This document shows, in pieces, positions 1-5,733 of a stretch of 6,074 nucleotides of DNA. The notes beneath the pieces are model-generated. The model saw only the letters and a program-made list of their open reading frames with translations. It had not been told where the DNA came from and searched no databases. A program made the translations under genes and the position numbers. The DNA comes from Bacteroidales bacterium (GTDB lineage: Bacteria; Bacteroidota; Bacteroidia; Bacteroidales; UBA10428): the NCBI GenBank assembly GCA_016926235.1, contig JAFGOZ010000597.1, forward strand, positions 1 through 6,074. Direction: 5' to 3'. How positions within the stretch are numbered: the stretch's first letter is position 1; each line of letters opens with the position of its first letter.

Positions 1-51
1 ACAATTTTTAACTGGATTAATATGGGTAGATCTAGCTTAAATTGTGCTACC

Positions 52-72
52 TGAAAAAATGAGGGTTTTTCA
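52..72 (-). terminator. Weak AT-rich hairpin after hoxW, possible terminator
   Basis: TGAAAAA (52-58) and TTTTTCA (66-72) form a 7-bp inverted repeat around a 7-base loop, beginning eight bases after the hoxW stop. The stem has only one G-C pair and no T-run follows on the minus strand, so it is a poor intrinsic terminator. The operon may continue past the window edge. Confidence 0.2.
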
Positions 73-79
73 CGGTTAA

Positions 80-595
80 CTAATTATAATTTAATGCTTC
101 CTTTGTACTAACCGGTTCAATATATTCATCAATAAGATCAGGATATTTTACCATGTTCTTTAAAAGCTCAAATGCATAAAGAAGGTTTTTTTCTGCCTTT
201 TCCGTTATCCCCTCCTTCAATTCCCATTCATATCCTTTAATATGCACTAAATACGCCTCTGGTTTTCGATCATAAATCTCATTACATAAATGAAGTACAA
301 ATCCCGGTGAAACAGAATGCATCGTAAAATCCATCTTTGCTGACATATCCAATTTTGAGATATAAAAATCCTTTATCTCTTCCATCGAAGCATCAATAAA
401 TATTACAATATCACTGTTTGATATTTCAGCAGCATCCTCAATATTGAGCTGATAGTTAGAGTCAAAACGAACATTATTAAGGCTTTTTTCTTTTACCCAT
501 TCTTCAAGCAGTTCTGTGCACCTCACTCCCAAGCCATCATCCTGGCGGCCCGGATTTCCGTACCCGTAAACAAATATTCGTTTTTTACCTTTCAC
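80..595 (-). CDS. hoxW: HoxW-type [NiFe] hydrogenase maturation endopeptidase
   Basis: A 171-residue protein of the HybD/HycI peptidase family, close to the usual length of about 165. These nickel-dependent cytoplasmic proteases remove the C-terminal tail of the hydrogenase large subunit once nickel is in place; here the substrate should be the neighbouring HoxH. Seen in the sequence: the N-terminal strand and loop GYGNPGRQDDGLG (residues 11-23). The three probable nickel-sensing ligands are D20, D68 (in FIDAS) and H93 (in TMHSVSPG), matching E16/D62/H93 of HybD. The start codon is GTG, two bases after the hoxH stop. No later ATG precedes the conserved loop, so GTG is the only sensible start; the stop is TAG. 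No clear Shine-Dalgarno is seen, so translational coupling to hoxH is likely. It is the last operon gene visible, and no start codon opens a long frame in the 79 bases beyond it. The family call is firm; specificity for HoxH is inferred from position. Confidence 0.9.
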   Translation of the reverse strand: MKGKKRIFVYGYGNPGRQDDGLGVRCTELLEEWVKEKSLNNVRFDSNYQLNIEDAAEISNSDIVIFIDASMEEIKDFYISKLDMSAKMDFTMHSVSPGFVLHLCNEIYDRKPEAYLVHIKGYEWELKEGITEKAEKNLLYAFELLKNMVKYPDLIDEYIEPVSTKEALNYN

Positions 596-597
596 TA

Positions 598-2043
598 TTA
601 TCGGCGCTTACTTTCAATCAATTGATTATTTGCATCATATAATGAAACCTCAAGAGGCATGCGGCCTAATGCATGTGTTGCACAACTTAAACAAGGATCG
701 TAAGCCCTGATGGCTACCTCAACAGCATTCATCATACCTTCGGTTATTTCATCCTGGCCATTCATAAAATCTTTTGCCACCAAATTAACAGCCACATTCA
801 TAGGTTCATTGTTATTGGTTGTAGACACAATAAGATTAGCCATTTCAATCTGATCTTTATCATTAATCCTGTAATGGTGAAACAAAGTGCCACGAGGAGC
901 TTCAATTAAACCAACTCCTTCATTAACTTTTTTACCTTTAGTTAATCTTTCTCCTTTCATCAGGTCAGGATCATTCAATAATTCCTTCATCATTTCAGCA
1001 GAGTGAAGCAGCTCAATCAAACGGGCCCAATGCATATGCATTGACATATTATTAGGTTTACCATTTGTATAAGCTTTAAAAATTTCAAACTCTTTTTGTG
1101 CTAATGGTGTAGGAATAAATTCAGCAGTATTCAAACGAGCTAAAGGTCCTACCCTGTACCATCCGGTTTGCTTACCATGATCCAACAGGAATGGAAATTT
1201 CATGTAGCTCCAGGAGCGAACTTCTTCTCCAATATATTTCATGTAATCCTGGTAATCCACGTCGTGAAGTATTTTCTTTCCCTCAGCATCCACTGCACGC
1301 AATACCCCATGATATAGATCCAATGCACCATCTTTGCGTACTAAACTTAAATGGTTTGATGGAAATTGAGCAAAGCCATCAAGCATAGCCTGGTGCTCTT
1401 TGTGATATCCTTTGAAAAGTTCAATAGCAGCAATTGACCACTCAATCATTTTATCAATATTCATATCCCCTTTCAGGAAAGAATCCTTTTCCTCCTGTGT
1501 TAAATGTTTATTGATACCACCGGGTATAGCTCCCGTACCGTGAATTTTTTTACCCGCCGTTGCTTTAATCACCTCCTGACCAAATTTACGCATCATCACA
1601 CCCTGAACAGCAAGATCAGGGAATTTTAATGCTACCCCAATTACGTTTCTGATTGCAGGATCAGCATCTATACCAAATAATAAATCTGGTGATACCAGGT
1701 GAAAGAAATGTAATGCATGGGACTGGAACATTTGTCCGTAATGCATCAATCTTCTCATTTTTTCTCCTGTTGGAGTAAGTCCGTCACCGGTTCCTGCACC
1801 AACTATCACATCCAATGCTTTCGCTGCAGCCAAATGGTGGCTTACAGGACAAATACCACAAAGACGTTGTACCAAAACAGGAGCCTCCCAATAGGGTCTG
1901 CCTTGCACAAAGCGTTCGAAACCTCTGAACTCAACAATATGCAACCTGGATTGAACTACTTCGTTCTTATCGTTCAGGTGAATAGTCACTTTGCCATGAC
2001 CTTCGACCCTGGTTACTGGTTCTATAGTAACTTTCTTAGACAT
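598..2043 (-). CDS. hoxH: HoxH, large (NiFe) subunit of NAD-linked group 3d hydrogenase
   Basis: Catalytic subunit (481 residues) that splits or forms H2 at a Ni-Fe centre in the cytoplasmic soluble hydrogenase. Visible motifs: TRVEGHG (11-17), EFRGFERFVQGRP (38-50), the N-terminal nickel motif R60-L-C62-G-I-C65, EAPRG (381-385) with the conserved active-site Arg384, and the C-terminal motif DPC451-LS-C454-ATH457. All four cysteine ligands are present, so the enzyme should be active. The 24 residues after H457 form the peptide that a maturation protease removes; as I recall, the Ralstonia/Cupriavidus HoxH loses the same number. No Tat signal or membrane segment is found, as expected for group 3. 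ATG lies 15 bases after the hoxY stop, preceded by a strong GGAGG. The gene product pairs with HoxY. The Hyp proteins needed to build the Fe(CN)2CO group must be encoded elsewhere. Confidence 0.97.
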   Translation of the reverse strand: MSKKVTIEPVTRVEGHGKVTIHLNDKNEVVQSRLHIVEFRGFERFVQGRPYWEAPVLVQRLCGICPVSHHLAAAKALDVIVGAGTGDGLTPTGEKMRRLMHYGQMFQSHALHFFHLVSPDLLFGIDADPAIRNVIGVALKFPDLAVQGVMMRKFGQEVIKATAGKKIHGTGAIPGGINKHLTQEEKDSFLKGDMNIDKMIEWSIAAIELFKGYHKEHQAMLDGFAQFPSNHLSLVRKDGALDLYHGVLRAVDAEGKKILHDVDYQDYMKYIGEEVRSWSYMKFPFLLDHGKQTGWYRVGPLARLNTAEFIPTPLAQKEFEIFKAYTNGKPNNMSMHMHWARLIELLHSAEMMKELLNDPDLMKGERLTKGKKVNEGVGLIEAPRGTLFHHYRINDKDQIEMANLIVSTTNNNEPMNVAVNLVAKDFMNGQDEITEGMMNAVEVAIRAYDPCLSCATHALGRMPLEVSLYDANNQLIESKRR

Positions 2044-2052
2044 TATTTAATT

Positions 2053-2060
2053 CCTCCTTT
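2053..2060 (-). promoter_or_regulatory. Strong Shine-Dalgarno sequence for hoxH
   Basis: The minus strand reads AAAGGAGG, with the GGAGG core at 2053-2057 and nine bases (aattaaata) before the hoxH ATG. It overlaps the TAA stop of hoxY (2059-2061), so ribosomes ending hoxY can reinitiate on hoxH. It stands out because hoxF and hoxU have only A/T-rich leaders, and Bacteroidota genes usually lack such a sequence. Confidence 0.75.
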
Positions 2061-2610
2061 AATCAAATTTTACTACCTCGTAAGGTAAATTCATTTCATT
2101 CCCGGTTACAAGTGCACTTACGGCTTCCCAGATAAGATCGGCCCTGGGGGGACAACCCGGAAGATAATAATCTATTTTTACAATTTCATGACATGGATAC
2201 ACCCTGTCCAAAATCATGGGTAATTCGTCATCATTAGGAACAATTTTCTCATTATTATTGTTCGCAACAGTCGGGCCACTAAGATATGCTTCTTCGATAC
2301 ATTCTTTCACAGGAATCCCGTTTCTCATTGCTGGCAAACCACCCATAATGGCACATTCGCCTAATGAAATCAGAATTTTACAATTTTTCCTGAACTCCTT
2401 TAGTACATGAACGTTTTCACTGTTACAGCACCCACCCTCAATAATTCCGATATCACATGGTTTAGTAAATGTTTTAATATCATCTATAGGAGATTTATTA
2501 AACTCAACTAATTCAATTAGTTGTAATATCCTTTCATCAATATCGAGGATTGACATATGGCATCCGAAACAACCTGCCAATGATGTTGTAGCTACTACTG
2601 GTTTACTCAT
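2059..2610 (-). CDS. hoxY: HoxY, small subunit of NAD-linked group 3d hydrogenase
   Basis: A 183-residue short-form small subunit that carries only the proximal [4Fe-4S] cluster, passing electrons between the HoxH active site and HoxU. The cluster ligands are seen as C14 and C17 (AGCFGC), C86 (LGECAIMGG) and C153 (LPGCPP). Family hallmarks include ILDIDERIL (21-29), GGLPAMRN (90-97) and the YPCHEIVKIDYYLPGCPP stretch (138-155). There is no Tat signal and no C-terminal medial/distal cluster domain, as expected for the cytoplasmic 3d type. Vicinal cysteines C61-C62 in EGGCCNSEN are not standard cluster ligands. ATG lies 19 bases after the hoxU stop, with a GAGG element (2620-2623) nine or so bases upstream. 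The gene is co-transcribed with the neighbours and needs HoxH as its partner. Confidence 0.95.
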   Translation of the reverse strand: MSKPVVATTSLAGCFGCHMSILDIDERILQLIELVEFNKSPIDDIKTFTKPCDIGIIEGGCCNSENVHVLKEFRKNCKILISLGECAIMGGLPAMRNGIPVKECIEEAYLSGPTVANNNNEKIVPNDDELPMILDRVYPCHEIVKIDYYLPGCPPRADLIWEAVSALVTGNEMNLPYEVVKFD

Positions 2611-2629
2611 TATTGTATTCCTCGCAATT

Positions 2630-3334
2630 TTATTGTTTTACATTTTCTACTTCACTACCAATAGGCGATTTGTCGAATTTACGTGCACCAATTGGTTGAT
2701 AATATCCTTTTTCTTTCTTAAGAATTGAACCCACTGGGCAGTTTGCCATAGCTTTTTCTGCCATTTCATCAGTAAACTGTGATGCAAGTTCTTTGTCAAT
2801 ATTAATTTGCAAATTATGCCCGCGACCCTTATAGGCGAAAACGCTCTTACCATCTTCTGTTTTTATTGTACGCACACATCGTTTGCATAGTATGCAACGA
2901 TTTCTGTCGATATAGATTTTAGGCGTATCAGGATCCACTTCTTTTACCGGATAGAGATATGGGAACCTCGGAACCATCATCAGGTATCTGTAAGCTAATG
3001 CTTGCAATTCGCAGTTTCCACTCTTTTCACATGCCGGACAATAGTGGTTCCCAGAAATGAAAAGAACTTCAATAATAGCTTTACGCAGATCGTGAAGATC
3101 CTGCACATCATTTTCAACTTCCATACCTTCGGAAACAGGAGTTGTACAAGCTGTCATAGGACGACCATTAACACGAACATTGCATATTCTGCATGAACCG
3201 GCAGGAATCACGTCCCTCATGTGGCATAAGTATGGTATATAAACACCATTATCTGTTGCAGCATCTAAAAGGGTTTGTCCTTCTTTGGCTACACATTCTT
3301 TACCATCTATTTTAAATTTAATAGTATTTGCCAT
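2630..3334 (-). CDS. hoxU: HoxU, Fe-S electron-transfer subunit of the diaphorase module
   Basis: Homologue of the N-terminal part of complex I NuoG, wiring electrons between HoxF and HoxY. Using the ATG at 3332-3334 the protein is 234 residues, the usual HoxU length. Seen: a plant-type [2Fe-2S] ferredoxin domain with C37, C48, C51 and C63; a His-Cys3 [4Fe-4S] motif with H97, C99, C102 and C108 (ending SGNCELQA); and a further [4Fe-4S] site with C147, C150, C153 and C199. The frame is open upstream to another ATG at 3394, but that start would add 20 residues (MLQWQNPAKLL...) unlike any ferredoxin N terminus and would overlap hoxF by 53 bases. The chosen start MANTIKFKIDG lies seven bases after the hoxF stop and leads directly into the ferredoxin fold. 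No Shine-Dalgarno is visible (leader tttaattacact). Confidence 0.96.
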   Translation of the reverse strand: MANTIKFKIDGKECVAKEGQTLLDAATDNGVYIPYLCHMRDVIPAGSCRICNVRVNGRPMTACTTPVSEGMEVENDVQDLHDLRKAIIEVLFISGNHYCPACEKSGNCELQALAYRYLMMVPRFPYLYPVKEVDPDTPKIYIDRNRCILCKRCVRTIKTEDGKSVFAYKGRGHNLQINIDKELASQFTDEMAEKAMANCPVGSILKKEKGYYQPIGARKFDKSPIGSEVENVKQ

Positions 3335-3341
3335 AGTGTAA

Positions 3342-5135
3342 TTAAATTTTTGGGGTTCTGCCAACAGCTTCGCAGGATTCTGCCACTGCAGCACTCATAT
3401 CAAATTCACTTATATATTCTTCTTGCTTAACCAATACTTCGTAAACATTACGGAAGTGCTCAATACTGGTTAATATAGGATTAGCACAGGTTTGTCCCAG
3501 CCCGCAACGGTTAGCCTTCTTCATCATACTTCCCCATTTTACAAGGTCATCAATGTCACTTGCAATACCTTTGCCTCTCATAATTTTCTCCAGTTTAAAT
3601 TTTAATACCGGAGTTAAATTTCTACATGGAGCGCATGATCCGCAAGATTCTTCAATGAAGAAATCAGTAAAGTTGGCCACAATTTCCAGAAGGTTACGAT
3701 TGTTACCTATAATGATTATTGAACCACCAGTTGGCACATCTTCGTAGCAGATTCTACGCTTGAAGTCTTTAGGAGCAACAAGCATACCTGACGGTCCTCC
3801 AACCTGAACTGCCTGAACATCTTTAGCTCCAACCATTTCAAGCAAATCGGCAATAGATATTCCCCAGGCAACTTCGTATACACCGGGTTTTTCACAATCA
3901 CCTGAAATACTTAATAATTTTGTTCCTGCTGATTCATGTGTTCCGATTGATTTAAACCAACCTGACCCCTTGACCATTATTTTTGCCACTGAACAAAGAG
4001 TTTCAACATTATTTACTACAGTTGGCATTTGCATATATCCCTTTTGTACCGGAAATGGAGGCCTGTTTCTGGGTTCGCCTCTTTTGCCTTCAGCTGATTC
4101 GATGAGCGCTGATTCCTCACCACAAATATATGCACCGGCACCTAATTGTATGCGAATATCAAAATCAAAACCTTGTTTACCGGCTATATTTTTCCCTAAA
4201 AGATTTTTATTACGAAAATCCTGTAATACCTTCTCAAGATAATCTTTTAAATATTTATATTCATATCTTAAATAGAGAATACCTTCTTTCGCTTCCAAAG
4301 CATAACCTGCAATGATCATACCTTCAAAAAGCAGTCCCGGGATTTCTGTAAGTATAGCTCTTTCCTTGAATGTTCCAGGTTCTCCCTCATCTGCATTGCA
4401 TACAAGGTATGCTGTTTTATCTCCTTTTGCCCGACGACAAAAACCCCATTTCATACCTGTTGGGAAACCAGCACCGCCCCTCCCACGGATATTGGAATCG
4501 ATAACTTCGAAGACAACATCACCCGGAGCAACTGAAACAGCTTTTTTAATCCCTGCACCTTCTTCGTAATCGGAGAATAATACAGCTCCTTTCATCTCAA
4601 TGTTGTTATTTACCATGGCTTTCACCAACGCATCAGCATTCTTGCCGTCACCGAAAGATGTTACCATCTGATCAACAGATTTTCCTTCTTTCATGGCTTT
4701 TACTATAGTTTTGACTTTGTCTGTAGTAAGGCTGGTGAATACTTTACCATTAATTATGGCGGCTGGTTCCTGGTCATTCATACCAATACATGCGGTATTA
4801 AAAAGACCAATAGTACCATCGGCAGTTACTTTACCGAATGAAATTCCAATCTCTTCTTCAAATGCTTTGGCAATTTTTGCCCTTCCCATCATATTTGCTA
4901 CAGCGCTGTCATTCAGGTATATACTATATTTACCTGAAGGTTTGCTGTTAAAAAAGTGATAGAAAGAAAGCGTCTGTTCAACATCCACAGTTGATATTTT
5001 CAACTGGCTGGCAATATCTTTGATCATATCTTTCGATACATGACCGCTTTCAGCCTGGATATCCAATAAAATATCCATCAAGCGGGACTTATCGTTCTGA
5101 TATTTGCCAGTTACATTTTGTACTGTCTGTCCCAT
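3342..5135 (-). CDS. hoxF: HoxF, NAD(H)-oxidoreductase flavoprotein with fused NuoE-like domain
   Basis: Diaphorase subunit (597 residues) that exchanges electrons between NAD(H) and the Fe-S wire. Residues 1 to about 150 form a NuoE/HoxE-like thioredoxin-fold domain fused to a NuoF-like body, so no separate hoxE is expected. The NuoE part has lost most cluster ligands: N75, A80 and N120 stand where Cys is expected and only C116 (TACIGMND) remains, so the [2Fe-2S] cluster is probably absent. In the NuoF part: glycine-rich NADH/FMN loop RGRGGAGFPTG (217-227), CNADEGEPGTFKER (246-259), GAGAYICGEESALIE (332-346), an SLBB-type segment (about 404-450), and the [4Fe-4S] ligands C498, C501, C504 and C544. 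C550 is an extra nearby cysteine. Length and fused layout match the roughly 600-residue Ralstonia/Cupriavidus HoxF. This is the first gene of the operon; the leader is A-rich with no clear Shine-Dalgarno. Confidence 0.96.
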   Translation of the reverse strand: MGQTVQNVTGKYQNDKSRLMDILLDIQAESGHVSKDMIKDIASQLKISTVDVEQTLSFYHFFNSKPSGKYSIYLNDSAVANMMGRAKIAKAFEEEIGISFGKVTADGTIGLFNTACIGMNDQEPAAIINGKVFTSLTTDKVKTIVKAMKEGKSVDQMVTSFGDGKNADALVKAMVNNNIEMKGAVLFSDYEEGAGIKKAVSVAPGDVVFEVIDSNIRGRGGAGFPTGMKWGFCRRAKGDKTAYLVCNADEGEPGTFKERAILTEIPGLLFEGMIIAGYALEAKEGILYLRYEYKYLKDYLEKVLQDFRNKNLLGKNIAGKQGFDFDIRIQLGAGAYICGEESALIESAEGKRGEPRNRPPFPVQKGYMQMPTVVNNVETLCSVAKIMVKGSGWFKSIGTHESAGTKLLSISGDCEKPGVYEVAWGISIADLLEMVGAKDVQAVQVGGPSGMLVAPKDFKRRICYEDVPTGGSIIIIGNNRNLLEIVANFTDFFIEESCGSCAPCRNLTPVLKFKLEKIMRGKGIASDIDDLVKWGSMMKKANRCGLGQTCANPILTSIEHFRNVYEVLVKQEEYISEFDMSAAVAESCEAVGRTPKI

Positions 5136-5180
5136 ATGCTATTCTTACTGTTTGTGTGTTATTAAGATAGTTCTCTTTAT

Positions 5181-5196
5181 TGTGAAAAATTTCACA
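5181..5196. promoter_or_regulatory. CRP/FNR-type palindromic operator at the hox transcription start
   Basis: TGTGAAAAATTTCACA has the form TGTGA-N6-TCACA, the classic half-site spacing of CRP-like regulators. The 7-base arms TGTGAAA/TTTCACA are perfectly symmetric around two central bases. It begins four bases downstream of the -7 element of the hox promoter, so it covers roughly +1 to +14. A protein bound here would be expected to block transcription rather than activate it. The matching regulator is not in the window and its signal (cAMP, redox, NO) cannot be told. Alternative: the same bases could form a short 5'-terminal RNA hairpin (6-bp stem, 4-base loop). Confidence 0.6.
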
Positions 5197-5199
5197 GCC

Positions 5200-5230
5200 C
5201 AAATTTACTTCGTTTATTTGTCTCTGCAAA
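5200..5230 (-). promoter_or_regulatory. Bacteroidota-type (-33/-7) promoter of the hox operon
   Basis: On the minus strand TTTG (5230-5227), a 19-base spacer and TAAATTTG (5207-5200) match the primary sigma factor consensus of Bacteroidota (TTTG, 19-21 bases, TAnnTTTG) with no mismatch. Transcription should start near 5193-5196, giving a leader of about 60 bases before the hoxF ATG. It is the only full match I found upstream of hoxF. Confidence 0.7.
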
Positions 5231-5285
5231 AAATATAAGAAATTTAGAACGATTTCAAACTAGAGTAGACAAATTTAATAATTTA

Positions 5286-5312
5286 TTGATTTAATGATAT
5301 TTATTAAATCAA
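5286..5312. promoter_or_regulatory. 27-bp AT-rich dyad upstream of the hox promoter
   Basis: TTGATTTAAT (5286-5295) and ATTAAATCAA (5303-5312) are perfect 10-base inverted arms around GATATTT. The centre lies about 105 bases upstream of the presumed hox start, a plausible position for an activator or enhancer-type protein. The stem is too AT-rich for a good terminator, and there is no gene end nearby to terminate. The cognate protein is unknown. The arms start and end in FNR-like TTGAT/ATCAA, but the spacing of 17 is wrong for FNR. Confidence 0.4.
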
Positions 5313-5342
5313 AATAATTAATCCTTATTTTAAATTAATATA

Positions 5343-5350
5343 AATAAGCT
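5343..5350 (+). repeat. Left copy of 8-bp target site duplication
   Basis: AATAAGCT, identical and in the same orientation as the copy at 5600-5607, abutting the left inverted repeat of the MITE. The match runs one base further (G), but that base belongs to the symmetric GTAAC end. Confidence 0.75.
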
Positions 5351-5599
5351 GTAACTACCCAGGTATATCAATAATCCCGTAAGAGATTGAACGTGAATAG
5401 CCACAGGTTTTACCTGTGGTTTATAAAAGAAATGCGTCTTCCAAACCCTGAAAGGGTTTAACAGTTTAATATTCAAGCCATTCAGGCTTTTTTGCATTAC
5501 GGTATATATACCACCGATTCCATCGTCGGTTATTCATATTTAAGCCCTATGGGCTTATTTTTGTGTGCGCATAAGCTTTTAATATACCTGAGTAGTTAC
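5351..5599. mobile_element. 249-bp MITE with IS66-like ends
   Basis: The left end GTAACTACCCAGGTATATCA (5351-5370) and the reverse complement of the right end (5599-5580), GTAACTACTCAGGTATATTA, match at 18 of 20 positions. The repeats are directly bounded by an identical octamer, AATAAGCT, at 5343-5350 and 5600-5607, the signature of a transposition event. There is no transposase, so it must be mobilised in trans. Ends starting GTAA plus an 8-bp target duplication are traits of the IS66 family, which is common in Bacteroidota; that family assignment is inference. The interior is a run of short palindromes rather than coding DNA. Confidence 0.75.
5401..5557. repeat. Ladder of short palindromes inside the MITE
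   Basis: Successive hairpin-forming units are: CCACAGGT-TTT-ACCTGTGG (5401-5419), AAACCCT-GAA-AGGGTTT (5443-5459), AAGCC-ATTCA-GGCTT (5475-5489), the self-complementary GGTATATATACC (5501-5512), ACCGA/TCGGT (5513-5530) and TAAGCCC-TAT-GGGCTTA (5541-5557). The spacing is roughly 15-45 bases and each unit has a different sequence, so this is not a tandem repeat or CRISPR array. From memory it resembles dispersed palindromic stretches seen in many Bacteroidota genomes; I cannot confirm this here. Confidence 0.65.
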
Positions 5600-5607
5600 A
5601 ATAAGCT
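5600..5607 (+). repeat. Right copy of 8-bp target site duplication
   Basis: AATAAGCT, abutting the right inverted repeat. That the two copies are perfect suggests a fairly recent insertion. Confidence 0.75.
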
Positions 5608-5684
5608 GGTAAAAAATCTGGGATACACAATTACTTCTATTACATACCAGTGAACAACTTCCTTATATAATTCATAAAATAAAT

Positions 5685-5715
5685 TTTGAAATTTAATTAG
5701 ATATTTAGATATTTG
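5685..5715 (+). promoter_or_regulatory. Probable promoter of the arsR-type gene
   Basis: TTTG (5685-5688), a 19-base spacer and GATATTTG (5708-5715) fit the Bacteroidota promoter pattern with one mismatch in the -7 element. The spacing equals that of the hox promoter. Transcription would begin about 5720-5724, only some 10-14 bases before the ATG at 5734. Confidence 0.45.
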
Positions 5716-5724
5716 TCTAAATAT
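5701..5724. promoter_or_regulatory. ArsR-type operator over the repressor's own promoter
   Basis: Perfect 9-base inverted arms ATATTTAGA (5701-5709) and TCTAAATAT (5716-5724) flank the spacer TATTTG. A two-fold site of this size directly ahead of an ArsR-family gene is the usual autoregulatory operator. It contains the -7 element, so a bound dimer would shut the promoter. Autorepression is inferred from position. Confidence 0.65.
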
Positions 5725-5733
5725 AAAAATATA

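Larger units (their letters stand above)
5136..5733. other. Divergent intergenic region between hoxF and the arsR-type gene
   Basis: No convincing gene lies in these 598 bases. Starting from hoxF they hold: an untranslated leader, a CRP/FNR-type palindrome, the hox promoter, an AT-rich dyad, a 249-bp MITE with target duplication, about 75 bases of plain AT-rich DNA (5608-5684), and the promoter/operator of the plus-strand repressor. Without the MITE and one copy of its 8-bp duplication the original spacer would be about 340 bases. Confidence 0.8.

Noticed and set aside
25..51. GGTAG...CTACC inverted repeat in the hoxW downstream region.
   Set aside because: The arms are five bases with a 17-base loop and no T-run, which is within chance expectation.
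3335..3394. Longer hoxU reading from an ATG at 3394 (254 residues).
   Set aside because: It would overlap hoxF by 53 bases and add 20 residues that do not fit a ferredoxin N terminus; the ATG at 3334 gives the normal 234-residue HoxU.
5242..5248. ATTTAGA near the hox promoter as an ArsR half-site linking the repressor to hydrogenase control.
   Set aside because: A 7-base AT-rich match without the inverted partner is weak evidence; the full operator occurs only at the repressor gene.
5270..5277. Second TAAATTTG on the minus strand upstream of hoxF.
   Set aside because: No TTTG lies at a workable distance upstream (the nearest leaves a 32-base spacer), whereas the copy at 5200-5207 has an exact partner.
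5286..5312. FNR box, because the dyad begins TTGAT and ends ATCAA.
   Set aside because: FNR sites have four bases between these half-sites; here there are 17.
5401..5557. CRISPR array or intrinsic terminators.
   Set aside because: The palindromes differ from each other and have no uniform repeat-spacer pattern. They lie within transposon ends, not at gene ends.
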